DNA of 64,000 nucleotides from Macropodus opercularis (lineage: Eukaryota > Chordata > Actinopteri > Anabantiformes > Osphronemidae). The position numbers and the translations under genes are program-made. Positions 39,419 through 50,759 of the stretch are shown here, piece by piece. Location: the NCBI GenBank assembly GCA_030770545.1, contig CM061107.1, positions 9,096,001 through 9,160,000 on the forward strand, written 5' to 3'. Within the stretch, counting starts at the first letter, position 1. Each line of letters starts with the position of its first letter. The notes beneath the pieces were generated by a model. That model searched no databases. It saw only the letters and a list, made by a program, of their open reading frames with translations, and was not told the DNA's origin.

Positions 39419-41429
39419 TCAGGGTCCCTGTTGCTGCTGCGTTGTAGCTTGTTTTAGTAAAGCCTGGAAGTCAGGAGATAAGACCAGTTTGTGGTGGACG
39501 TTTCCCAGCACCATCATGTCTCCCTTCTGCCCGTCAGACAGACGCACAGACACTAGTTGCTGCAGAGTGGAGTATGGAAAAGGACAGAAGTTTACTGCCT
39601 GATTCTCAGTTCTGCTGCTACGCTGACAAACCGAGCAGTGGTTTTTATTTAGATTACTCTTTTTTGTCCTCCTACCTGCAGGAAGGAGAATGCAGCTCCT
39701 TCACAGACGTCCATTACGATGTCGCCCAGCTTCAGCTGCATCTTTCCTGACTTCCTAATCTGCAGCTTACCCAGAAATCCTTCAGGAAACTGTGACAGCA
39801 CAGGAGAGTCCTCCTTTTCAACAGTCTGCTGTGGAGAGTAGGAGACAGGCAACACGCTAGCTAGTGGTTTACTCACAAATAGTTCAGATAGTTGCTGCTG
39901 CGACGGGATTCCAAAGCAACATTCGGTATAATATGAAAAAAAATGAACTTCCACGACTTCATGCACTAACTTGTGTTTGCAGACTTGCAGGCCTCTTGTA
40001 GTCAGACTTGGCCTCCTTCTTGGCAGGTTTCTCTGTAGCGGCAGCACGTTTGGCCTGTGCAGACCCTCTGCACGGCATGCAGTCAGGTAACTGCATGAAG
40101 AAGAGCTCCTCTCTGCCCGAGAGCCTGAGCTCCTGCAGCAGCTCTGCCAGGTATGGCTGCTCTGGTTTGGACAGCTCTGTCCTGCTGCGGCCTGCTGGAT
40201 TCTCTGGACCTATAGGACGGCCACAAACAACACCGTACAGATGAGTCTGCTCTGATTTCACATATGGATCTAGTCACAGCAAAAGCAGATGATTGTTCTC
40301 ACATGTTGTCGTGTTCAGACCCTTGTTGAAGCTGTGGGACTGACACAAAGGCAGATGGATGGGTTTCAGCTTGTCATCGTTCCTCAGACCTGGATCATCT
40401 ATGAACTGCATATAATAGAAATTATATAAATATACAATTATAATACCCTCGCCCATTTTATTGTTTATCATATCCGACTTTAAATTCTATATCCACTACT
40501 CACATCATCCCTCTGTAGTTTAGTGAGTATTTCATCTTCATCCTCCTCTGAATGCTTCCTCTCTTTCTTCACCAGCTTACAGGAGGAGGAGGTGGTGGGG
40601 TGGTGGAGGTCTGTAGCACCGCGGCAGCCTGAACAGAGAGGTTGACCGTGAGGGAGGGAGACGTGGGAGAAGCGTGACTGGGCGTCGCTTCAGCGGAAAC
40701 CGAAGAACGATGATGTGCACCTGTTCTGCGCGCTGTGTCAGCAGGGCCCTGCTCAAAGATGGAGTGAGACTGAATGGTCTGAGGTCTCTCCTTCCTCCTC
40801 CCTCTGTTCTCCCTCCTCCTCTCTTCCCTCTCCCTTCTCTCCTTTTTGGGAGCCACATGGATCTCCTCCTTCAACCTGGGGAGAGCTCGCTCATGGTAAT
40901 AAACAGTCCATATATTATACGTGCTTTCATTAGGAAACAGTAGAGGCGAGATCACTCACTCATCTTTGTTCTTCCTCACAGCGTGGACATTTGGCTCAAA
41001 GGTTTTCTTTAGAAAAATGGATGACAGTGGCAAATAAAAGCAGATGTTTTTTACCCACAACACAGACATTACAGATACATGATGCATTTTATAGTATCTG
41101 AATAGAGGTTATGTTTGAGTGTTCTCTTTAATGTCTGTTGAGCTGATCTGCCCTTCTTTCATGTGTCTTGATCTCTCTAGCTATACACAAACACGCCCAG
41201 GCCATCGTGCTGTGAGACTAAAGGCGATGATTACCTTTGTCTTTTTGAAGGCTCCGCCCAGTGTCAGGTCTCTGGTCCTGAGCGACGTCAATCTCCCAGA
41301 TGGGCCTGGGGAAGACAAACCCCTGACGCGGCCCGGAAGTGCTACAGCCGCGGTGAAACTCAGCCCGGCCCCGCTGCTTTGGCCGGAGGAGCTGGGAATC
41401 GCCGCCGCCGCATCGCCAGCGTCTGTCAT
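39419..41429 (-). CDS. polr3d: RNA polymerase III subunit RPC4
   Basis: Subunit of RNA polymerase III; it pairs with RPC5 (POLR3E) in a TFIIF-like module needed for initiation, termination and reinitiation on tRNA and 5S genes. Minus-strand exons: 41429-41235, 41006-40960, 40875-40721, 40628-40504, 40405-40321, 40251-39971, 39828-39676, 39559-39419. They total 1182 nt (393 aa; human 398). Recognised blocks in order: SLRTRDLTLGGAFKK, an ERREREERRR basic stretch, IQSHSIFEQGPAD, FIDDPGLRNDDKLKPIHLPL, AELLQELRLSGREELFFMQL, GKLQIRKSGKMQLKLGDIVM, VCEGAAFSFLQ|QLVSVRLSDGQ and KLVLSPDFQALL. The least certain junction is 40321/40251, where the donor that keeps frame is the weak GTCTGA; a nearer GTGAGA would give a stop codon. 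The open frame on the opposite strand across exon 1 is only a shadow. Confidence 0.94.
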
Positions 41430-41949
41430 TCTGCGCAATCAATTCAGCCTCTTCGCACTCAGTCACCTTTCCCAGCACCAGCTTTAAACAGATCACCGTG
41501 CACCAACGTCACAGGTTGCGCCGACCGTGCGCTTTTATTTTGAAAGAAAAGCGTTTCTAATTCCGGTTTTGCTCTGGTCCGTTTCTTTCTGTTATTGTGT
41601 CCAGCTAAAAAGATCCGCTCACTCACTTACACACCAGACAGTCAAACGGCAGCACAGGCTCATGACCAGCACACGGCTTCAGCTTGGCACCGTCCATGTT
41701 GCTCCTACTCGCCATATAAACAGAGTTGCGCCTTTGGGAGAGCTGCTCACTAGAAAGGGAGCCTTAATAGTGATCGGTGTGTTTCATCGTCTCGGTCGCA
41801 GCACAGACTTTCCTCGTTGGTTGCAGAACGCATGCAACCTGTTAGATGTTTTATTAAGCGGCTGGAAGAGTCCAGTCGTTTCCTTTTAGCGCCTGTTTCG
41901 GGCGCTCAGTCTCCTTCCGCACCGCGCAGCTATTATTGTTGTATAGTGG
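41430..41949. promoter_or_regulatory. polr3d: polr3d promoter region
   Basis: CG-rich sequence upstream of the polr3d start (minus strand), containing a CRE-like half site (ACGTCA at about 41506-41511) and GCGC-rich stretches. No TATA box is obvious. The plus-strand open frame 41527-41889 has no recognised domain. Confidence 0.35.
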
Positions 41950-41965
41950 CCGCCAGAGGGCGCTG
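41950..41965 (+). promoter_or_regulatory. CTCF-like motif upstream of polr3d
   Basis: CCGCCAGAGGGCGCTG matches 13 of 14 positions of the CTCF core and continues with GTTG. It lies about 520 bp upstream of the polr3d start. Confidence 0.5.
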
Positions 41966-42301
41966 TTGCTCTGCTGCGTGAGACTTCCCGGCTCTGTGAC
42001 ACTCGCGTTCATCTGCAGAAGTAATTCAGCAAATTGACCTTAAAGCCATCAGTTTTGTGTGTCCACGTATATCACATATCTCATCTACATAGAAGGCAAA
42101 TTACGAGCAGCACCAGCAGCTTCTGCGCTACTTGGGGTCCAAACAAACATTGTGCGATGGGCTTTTTTGTATAGTTGTGTATTATTTCACGGTGATTGTT
42201 TTTATTATACTCTGTGCGCACCTTTGTATTTATTGTGATTTGTTGATTTTATTTAATCAATTGCACAAACTTCTAAGTCTTATTAGTAGTACCTCGAAGT
42301 T

Positions 42302-42317
42302 CCAGTAGGTGGCGACT
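42302..42317 (+). promoter_or_regulatory. Second CTCF-like motif upstream of polr3d
   Basis: CCAGTAGGTGGCGACT matches 13 of 14 positions of the CTCF core, in the same orientation as and about 350 bp from the motif at 41950. Confidence 0.45.
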
Positions 42318-44605
42318 CAAGTCCTCTAACCATTATGAAGCTTTGCACCATTGTTTGTAATGTAAAAAAACATTTTTATAATTTATTTTACAAAGAACAA
42401 AACCGGGGTCATTGCTTCTGCTTTTTTCCATGTCAAATGTAGTGAGGTATCATGTAAAGGGTGTTTTTTTTCGAATGTAAAACAAATAAGTTTAACTTCT
42501 CTCATACTTAAAAAGATTTTGTGAGTGTGACATGAAAGCTTTCAGAATGTTTTTGTGGGAAGAAACTAGAGCCAATTGGCAGCAAAAGACAACATTTCCA
42601 TATCAAACAACAGTGAGGAAAACAGAACAGAGAACAGCTGATGTCAGCTAGTTTTTAGTGTTGCAGCTAATCCAAAAACATTTCTGTTTTCACTGATTTA
42701 CTGTTATGTACTAAAAACAAAACGTCATGCAACAGGACAGTGAGGGGTTCGGTCTGGCCTCGAGGCAACCGGGTTCATGGCTGTCTAATCTATGAGAAGA
42801 ACCCACCAGCAGAGTTCACGAAGGAGGAAATCATCCCATCCATGTGCATGAAAGGTTGGTGGACACTTTAGGTTAACCCCTCTTTAGAGATGGAAGGAAT
42901 GTCCAGCAGAACCAGACTCTGTCAATAGCCCAGTGCCACATAAACCTGAACTGGAAGCTGGTTCCACAGGAAGTGTTTTACTGTATGCGTTTGCCGAGCA
43001 GTTTGCATGTCTGTGAACATGGCGTTGAGTTTGTTAAGTGAGGAGGCGGTGGGTGACTCGTGTGTGTGTGCGTGTATACATACAGTACATGCATGTGTGT
43101 GTGCACCGTCAGCCAGCACTGTCGCCATGTTCTGCGCTGCAGTGACAGTGATGTATGGGTAATTTAAAAAGTCGTTCTTTTCCACAGAGCAGTCTGCAGT
43201 CAGGCCAGCCAACCGCAGCCCATTCCCCTACAGCGCTGAGAAAACTCATCTACATGCGCTCTACCCGCGCACAGCCAAGCAAACAAATCAGACCGAATGC
43301 AGATAAACGCAGCGCACATAAATCCAGGTTAAGAGCCGTTTTAAATATAGGTCGTAGGTGAAACGGCCCCTCCTTCACAGGGAAGAGGTGAAAGTACTGT
43401 GGTGTGTCCTGGCCTGTTTGAGCTCCTGCTCAGGTTTAGAAACCAAAATCTGGAGTTTAGTGCCATGGATTGAAAGTTGATGCACATGAAGCAAATGCTT
43501 TTTGTGTACTGTAGTGTTTTTTGTTTAGTGATTTATTAGCTTTACATCCCTCCACACCCTGCCTCTAACATCAACAGCTTGTGGCAGGGGTCAGCCGTGT
43601 TGTCCTGGAAACCACTTTGCTCATTTGATCTTCATCCTCAGGCACTTCAGCCCATTACTGAAGAAGAGGTTTGTGTTAGAGCTTGTGTGTGTATGTGAGT
43701 GTTACCCACAAACATTCTCCTCATTAGCGGACACTATACGTTGTTTGTGGATTTGCTGGGCCTATAGGAGGTCGAAGCGGTGGAAATGCAGACACATTTG
43801 CAGAGCTTTGGGTTGTTACCAGAGCCTGTGTCTTTCTCTCAGACTGTGTGTGTATTATTTTGGTCTCTGTGCCAGTGGAGTGGACAATCAGGCAGCAGGA
43901 CTTCCCTCCTGTTGGGTCTGTGATGGATGAGGGGCTGTGTGTCATCACTTCACCATGACACACACCTAATCCTGCCCTCTCCTCTACTCTGATACTACTC
44001 TCTGTTTCCTTCTCTTCTCTTTTATCCTTGTCACATTTCTCCTTATTTCTGCTTTTCCAGTCGTCTGCTTATGTTTGATAAAGCTTCAGTTTATTCCGCT
44101 TTTCGGTGACGAATGGTTGTCGTGTGTGTCCTGCAGTATCACTTAGCAAAGTTGCTGTTGTGGTGTTTCACAGAATGTTCGGTAGTTTTTAGGCGCGACC
44201 CTTGTTCAGGCGTTTCAGCGCGTGGCGTTCACAGATATTTAGCAAACCTGTAATCAAAGGTCAAGAAAGAACGTGACAAAGATCTGAAGCAAACAGCCGA
44301 GAAAATGCTGGAGCTGCTTCAAGATGACATGATGTGTATGAGTGCGTTGTTTAAATGTATTAATATTATGTGGGACCTGCTGTTGTTCTGCTCTTCTGAG
44401 CTAATTGAGTGGAGGAACACAACCTGGTTGAAAATGAAACTTTTATAACTTGTTGTTACTGTGACGTTAATGTGAATGTGTTGGCAAAAAGCCAGTCGAC
44501 ATTAGCTCATTGACTGAAGCCTCATTTGCCCCCGATCATATTTCAAAACTTAGTCATGACTCTTCAGAATCTCCATCACGAAGCAGATTACCTTAAAGTC
44601 CCACC
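42318..44605. other. Start of the gene-poor region
   Basis: No coding exon that I can support. The sequence holds scattered poly-A/T and GT-rich stretches. Open frames of up to 101 codons here have no domain and no consistent splice sites. Confidence 0.5.
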
Positions 44606-44786
44606 TGCCTTAGACTGCACACAGACGATGGAACAGAACAACGGTTTAAATAAATATAAAGTAAAGTAATTAAAGGCATTGCAAAGTGGGAAGGCTCCAG
44701 GTCCTGATGGTTATCCAAGTGAATTTTATAAAACCCTTTCAGACAAATTGGCTGCTTTCTTGTTTGTGGAGTCTTTGAACAAGTAG
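44606..44786 (+). mobile_element. Decayed L1-type reverse transcriptase fragment
   Basis: The plus strand encodes LKALQSGKAPGPDGYPSEFY and then KTLSDKLAAFLFVESLNK before a stop. KAPGPDGxPxEFY is the hallmark of the N-terminal fingers region of L1-clade reverse transcriptases. The same frame runs upstream (LDCTQTMEQNNGLNKYKVK) through an in-frame TAA at 44667-44669, so the copy is dead. Sequence up to about 45330 may include more decayed LINE, but I cannot confirm it. Confidence 0.7.
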
Positions 44787-47700
44787 AACGAACCACAAAC
44801 GCACAAGCCAGGAAAGGGTAGATTAGACTGTAGCTCCATGTTCCTCTCATATATATATTTTTCTTAAGACGGCACATTATCTCTTAAATGTCAAACATGA
44901 CGTTTTACAAAATGACACACATTTGCTTCTCGATCAGTGTTTTGTGGTGTCGAGTTGAGGATTTTAAGTTGACGCGACGGTTGATAATCTTAATTTCGGA
45001 GGCTTCCTACATTTACAGGCCGACCCGTCATTTTCAGAGGTGACAGGTGATAGATCGCTGCCCGACATACTCACTGAAGCATGAAGGGGAATATGTGATG
45101 ACCTGAGCATGCTTTGGGGATCTGCACAGATACACTACGACTCCATCTGGAAGAGGAATGTCAGTGAATCATTGGGGATAACCTTTGCAGTAAGACAATG
45201 ACCTCTTCATTCTGCTCAGCTGTGAGAAAGCAGCTGAGAGGAAACTGTGCGGTTGTTTTGGCTTTTTGCTGAAAATGCCGTTGAAGGGCTTATCTGGAAT
45301 CATTGTAGATGCTATTACAACTTACTGACCAAAAAAGTTGTTTTTACTTTTCTGTAGGTGTAGAAATGTGGAGGGTTGTGTGTGATTGATAGTGTGCGAG
45401 AGGAGAGGATGACCAATAGAGGTGTCTGTTCATGAATCAAGGTTGAGCAGCCAGACCAGCCCAGTCAGATTAATGAGGGGTCAACACGTGGTTAAATCTC
45501 ATTTCATTTACAAGCAGCCGCTACTGTAAACCACATACACATGTGTGTGTGTGTGTGTGTCTCAACGAGAGTGAGGAAGGTTCAGAAAGGGTCAAGTTCC
45601 CCTGCTGCTCTGCTGGTTTGATAGAATAGTAAAACTCCTCCAGTCACAGGTGCTTTAATAAATAAAGGGCTGTTGGACGCGGACTGATTGCCGTCCGGTG
45701 GTGGGCGCGATCAACGCAGCTTAGCAGGTTTTCTCATAACGCTGGAAAGGATTTGTTGGTACGTCCACTGTCAACCACAGCGGTGACCAGCGGGTGTAAA
45801 AATGGTCAGGTACGTCTTCCTCTGCTTCCCTGGATTCGTCTGTGCGCCTCCCTCACTCCCACACGCAGCCGCTTGGTCTAGTCTTAATACTGAGTGGAGA
45901 TGTGAGCCTCAGAGCTCCCCTGCAATCTACCGAGATTGATCTGAGAGAGAGATTAAACTCTAACCAGAGACTCACAGGAATCCTCCTTTTCATTAAATCT
46001 TTGAGTGTGTGTGTGAGTGTGGCATTGACTGCTGAAGCATGCACATGGGTGTGCATCGCTGTAACATCCACATTTACATTTTTCAGTGCACCCTGAGCGA
46101 GTATGAGAGCAAATCTGTTGTTGGTGATGTTTCTGTGGGGGATGTATGCATCACAATGTGACAGAGTCTCTCTCTTTGCATGTCGTGTGTGTCCAAGTGA
46201 GCGCAATGAGGGCATATGTGTGCATAAGGCCCGTGTGCGAGGTTCCTGAGTGGCACCAACAAACCTGATAGTGGATTGGACCTCAGAGACAGACAGGCAA
46301 TCAGACTCCATCCAGAAGAGCCAAAGCCACCGGTGTCTCCTTGTTTGATCAGTTAAAGGACATTCGGACAGCTGCACGGCTGGCTCATATGCAGCAGGAA
46401 GGGCAGTGCTTCACTATGTCGCAGAGATTCTCAGTGTAGATACTCTGTGAGGGGGGGGTGAATTCAGCTGATCCAAGTTGACTGAAACGTGATAAAAAAA
46501 TGAGAGTTTGAATGAAATCATTTGAGGCTGAGAAAACATATTATGCGTAGTTATGGAAATAATAACATTCATTCACAGTAAACTAACCACTTCAGTGTCT
46601 ATATCATAGGAAAACAGTGAACTGAATGAAACACACCTCCCAGCGCTTCAAGAACGTTGGACGTTGGCGTGAGATTGCGAGCGTGGGATGAACTGAACAG
46701 TAAGTAGAGTTAACGTCTGAGCCTCTGTGAACTGACGGACCAGCTGAACTCGCCAGTGCGCGAGGAAACTAGCCGAGCTCCTGCACGTCAAGGCTGGAAG
46801 CAGTAGGGTTGCTGCTTTCGCCCCGCATTCTCATTCTTCTCCCGGTTGTTCCCCCAGACACGCGTTCTGTCTCAGTAATGTTCAGATGAGAGATGAAATG
46901 ATTTTCAGGGTGGTAGAGGGAGAAACAGAAAGCTCAGCCCTCTGTCTAACTCTTTCATATCACAGAAAAATGAAACAATTGATTTTCTGTCTGTTTCTCT
47001 TTCTGCTGGGAATATTAAAACAGACAGTGAGGCTTCACATGCACTCCCCTGATCTCCCATGTCTCCTCTTCTAGTCCTCCTCTCTCTCCTCTGCCACTGG
47101 CTTTCTTTCCCAACTCCATCCATGTCAAGCTTACCCACAATTCCATGGTCTTCTCTGATTTCATGTCCTCCTACATCTATTTATTTTTCCACCAAGAAAA
47201 GGGTGTTTACATTTTGTCCAGAAGTGGCCGACAGACTGCTCTTTCCTGGAGTACTGGCTTTGATACAGGGATGGAGGGTAAAGAGGCCTGTGAAGAAGCA
47301 GAGAGAGGAAGAAAGACGGGAAAGGGAAGGTTACGGACTTGTTCATAGCCCCAGGCAGCGATCTGTCAACTTTCAGCTTCCCCTCTCAGTGTTTGGCTTC
47401 ACACAAGAAGGCATCACATATTTTATAGTTTCAGTTTTGTTTTCAATATGACCGAGTTTGTCTCCCTCCTTCACCTTGGCCACGCCCCTCAGTCGCTTTC
47501 CACTCCCACTTCCAGGTCCCTCCACTGAATTAATGATCATTTCCACCTGTGACTCTGCAGCAGCCACTTTGTTGGATCACCTGCCTCCCTGTGAAAATCC
47601 TCTTCCCCTGTTCTGCCGTGAGTTGGATCATTCTGTTCTCTAGTTTCTGGGTTATTTAGACAGATTAGGCATTTATTCTTGAATTGTACATGTACAGATC

Positions 47701-49229
47701 CTTCGGTCTTGTGAATCTGTCTGTCTTTCATGGGTAATAAAACTTCGAGGGGTTCGAACCAACAACATAAGGATGAACGACCAACATGAAAGGACACATG
47801 AATGAAGTCTGTCTCTGTAGAAATCAATAAGTTATTGCAATGAGGTTATAACTGTTTTTTTCTCTATGTGTCTGTGAGAGTTTTCAAACTTTCTAAATCA
47901 TTACACATGTCTGTCAATGACAACCACAAGGGCTTCCATAGTCAGCGTTTATCTGACAAAACCTGCCAGTGTTCCTCTCCAGAACGTAGCCTTAGCCCCT
48001 TCGCTCAAGGTTGTCCAGTGTCCTGTCTCACAAAAATGAAACTCTCAGTAACTATTTCAAATGATGCCAGTCCCTAACACTTGAACAACTTTTCGTCTTC
48101 CTTCTGTGTTGTCTTTTATTCCCCCTCGTCTTTTGGTCTTTGGGACCATAAATTGTTTTTCGCCGGTGCCACAGCGTCTCCTTGAGCTTGTCATTGGTTT
48201 TTCCTATTAAAGGCGACTTATGATCAAGTTTGGTCTGCGGAGAGGGGTCGGCCGGCTCCAGCCTGCTTGTTTCCCCGTCTGTGATTTAGCGCACGAGTGT
48301 GTTTCCAACGGATACTTCTCAGCAGAGCACAGCTCACTCTATTGTCCGTCACGTTTTCAGGAGTTTGGGAACAGTATGTAGATATTCCATTAAACAAAAC
48401 GAGTGTTTCCAGAAACGATCGAATTTTGTCAACACTGTGTTTTCAAGTGATGGGCTCAACGATCAAGTATTCTGGCATGGTGCTCTATTGTCCCTTTTGT
48501 TTTGTGGGTGAATGATCCAACGCGTTTGAATTTTACTGTGCAGTAATAAGAAAAACAACATTAAAGGATTAAAAAGTGACGTCGTTAAGAATGCTGCCAC
48601 AAGCTGCGTAGGCTTTAAACACGAAACCCCATAAGTGACTTTATGATCTGTAAGGTGTGAGGTGCTAGCGATGAGGGGTCGGCCACAGCAGATCCATAGC
48701 ACGCGATGAATTACATCAGCTGGGATCTTTTCTTCAGCGCAGCATTGGCCCTGAGCGGGGCACCAGGGACACATTTAATGGTGACACACCAACTCATTAG
48801 ATCACAGAGGTCAGACACTGTGCTCGTTACCGGACACTTCATCTGTAATGGACACTGGAGCATTTGTACAGCGGGTGGGTGGTAAAGCTTAGGGGAACGG
48901 GGACGTATGTCACCCTGCAAAGTCTCGTCACTTTGCTGAGCAAGTACCAGTGGGAGCAGGAGAGCTGCCTGAGATGCGATTGGAGGGTGACCTTGAAGGG
49001 GCTGTGGGTGTTTTGGGGAGGAAAGTTAGATTAATACAATGCTGTTAATGTTTGTGGCTTCCATAGATCCCTCTCTTTACCTTCATTTCATCTTGCTGTG
49101 CCTGGGTCCCGCTATGTTTATTTTGTCCTTCTTCTCTGTGCCCATGATTGATGGAAGTCAAGCCTGCTGGAAACTCTTTACATCACCTCTTGTAAACGTC
49201 TTCTACAGCTTAAATCTGCCCACGTGACT
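44787..49229. other. Gene-poor region, middle part
   Basis: No supported exon. It contains a (GT)n tract at 45542-45560 and an unrecognised minus-strand open frame (46377-45853, 174 codons) without family features, which I treat as chance. Confidence 0.45.
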
Positions 49230-49640
49230 TAGTTGAGCTGACTGCTTCCGAGTTTTCTTACATAAGCGAGCTGACTAACTCTCCTAATTAACTTCACTGA
49301 GCTAGCTGTGGTTGGCTGAGGCCTGCTGTAGTGATTTATGATTGGCCAATGAGGGATCTAGCAGTGATCCATCATGGCTGGAGATGGGGATCATTGAGAT
49401 GAATGGATCTGGTCTAATTTCACTTATTATCTCCGCGCCAGGATTTATGCCCGACCCTTGGTCTTCAATAACCCCAGCACTTCCATGCTATTAATGTTTG
49501 CATAAGCAGAGATGAATAATCATCACGGGAGGGTTCTTTAATTGCTCTTTGCAGAGTTTATTGAGGATTGTTGATGAGAAGAAGTTTTAATGGGAGAATA
49601 TCAACATCAGGTTTTTCTTTAGAGCTCACGCTTTTATTGT
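49230..49640. promoter_or_regulatory. Candidate conserved non-coding element (homeodomain-type motifs)
   Basis: A stretch of balanced composition without simple repeats. It has CTAATTAA, TGATTTATGATTGG (a PBX-HOX-like TGATTTAT next to a CCAAT box), GCTATTAATG, GCATAAG and TTTAATTG. Density and kind of sites resemble vertebrate developmental enhancers. Conservation cannot be tested from one sequence. Confidence 0.3.
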
Positions 49641-50731
49641 TATGCTTCATGAATATGCAGCGATGGGTTAAAACGTATGGGCTGGTATGAAGGTTAAATT
49701 TGAGAGCACTGGGCATTTATTACCAAGTAGCAGTTCCACTTATAAATAACACGACTTTGTCTGTCTACCACACGTCTTGTTGGCAGATAGATTCTATTCA
49801 GGCCTATTTCTGGTTAGTTATTGGTTACTTCACGAGTGACGTCAGAGAAAATGTGTTGTAATTACTGTCCACTCATGGCCACGTGTACGATAACACTATA
49901 GGTAGACATTGATATCCACTGTCCAAGTCCAAGTCAAGACAATGACAATTCCTGGCTTACTTCAGGTCGCATGGAATCCATTGGTAGATGCCTGCATTCT
50001 CTCTGTTTGCATGTGAGTGTGAGCTGGTCTTCTGTGTCTCTGTCTGTGCTGTGTGTGTAAGCATTGGTGTGTTTGGGTTGTAGAATTGTGGGTTTATCTG
50101 CCACTGCCTCTCTAATCCGTAAGACAACAGGCCAGGACGAAAACAGAAGGGACACATCATATCAGGCAAAGGACATGCAGTCGGAAAATGAGTAACTAAG
50201 TGATGAAGACTCACAAACGCTTCACACAACGTAATGTTGATCAGAATGTGGCTCTAGATTTCTGGCTCTAACATCTTTTTGGATTCTATATAAGGGGATT
50301 TTCTGATGTCACTGGTTTTATGGTTTTTACTGTGCACAGACAGTTTTCTGAAACCCAAAGTTAGTCGTTGCCTCTCACGTATATCAGCCTATCAAGAGAC
50401 GTCCAGCATGGCCCACCCACCAGCCAAGTTTTGTATGGTGTCCTGGAGGAGCACAAAGGCAGAGATGCAATTCAGAGAATAACTCCATAATGTCATTCAA
50501 GCAGTGGAATTCAATACCATCCTTCTCTGACTCAAAGAAAAACCCTGAGCACAGGCGAATCAAGCCTGCAGCATGAGAGCTCTCCGTAGATTGTTTTGAA
50601 ACTGCAGCCTTCCCCAAGGCAGTGTGTGCCAGGCAGAAGCACAGGCAGGGAGGGGGCTCGTTTTCAGCTGAAAACCTTCCTTTGGTCCACGTATGCCTGC
50701 ATCTGGAAAGGTAGAAAACAAGGGGATTGCA

Positions 50732-50759
50732 TTCTTCTTCTTCTTCTTCTTCTTCTTCT
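50732..50759. repeat. (TTC)n microsatellite
   Basis: About nine TTC units in non-coding DNA. Confidence 0.95.

Noticed and set aside
40302..40321. Alternative polr3d exon end at the GTGAGA donor
   Set aside because: Joining it to the acceptor at 40251 gives TAG at the junction, and the intron would be only about 50 bp.
41119..41487. 122-codon plus-strand frame
   Set aside because: It lies opposite polr3d exon 1 (SLRTRDLTLGG on the minus strand), so it is a shadow of a GC-rich coding exon.
45853..46377. 174-codon minus-strand frame in the desert
   Set aside because: No recognised motif, no supporting splice sites, and Thr/His/Arg-rich composition of random type; treated as chance.
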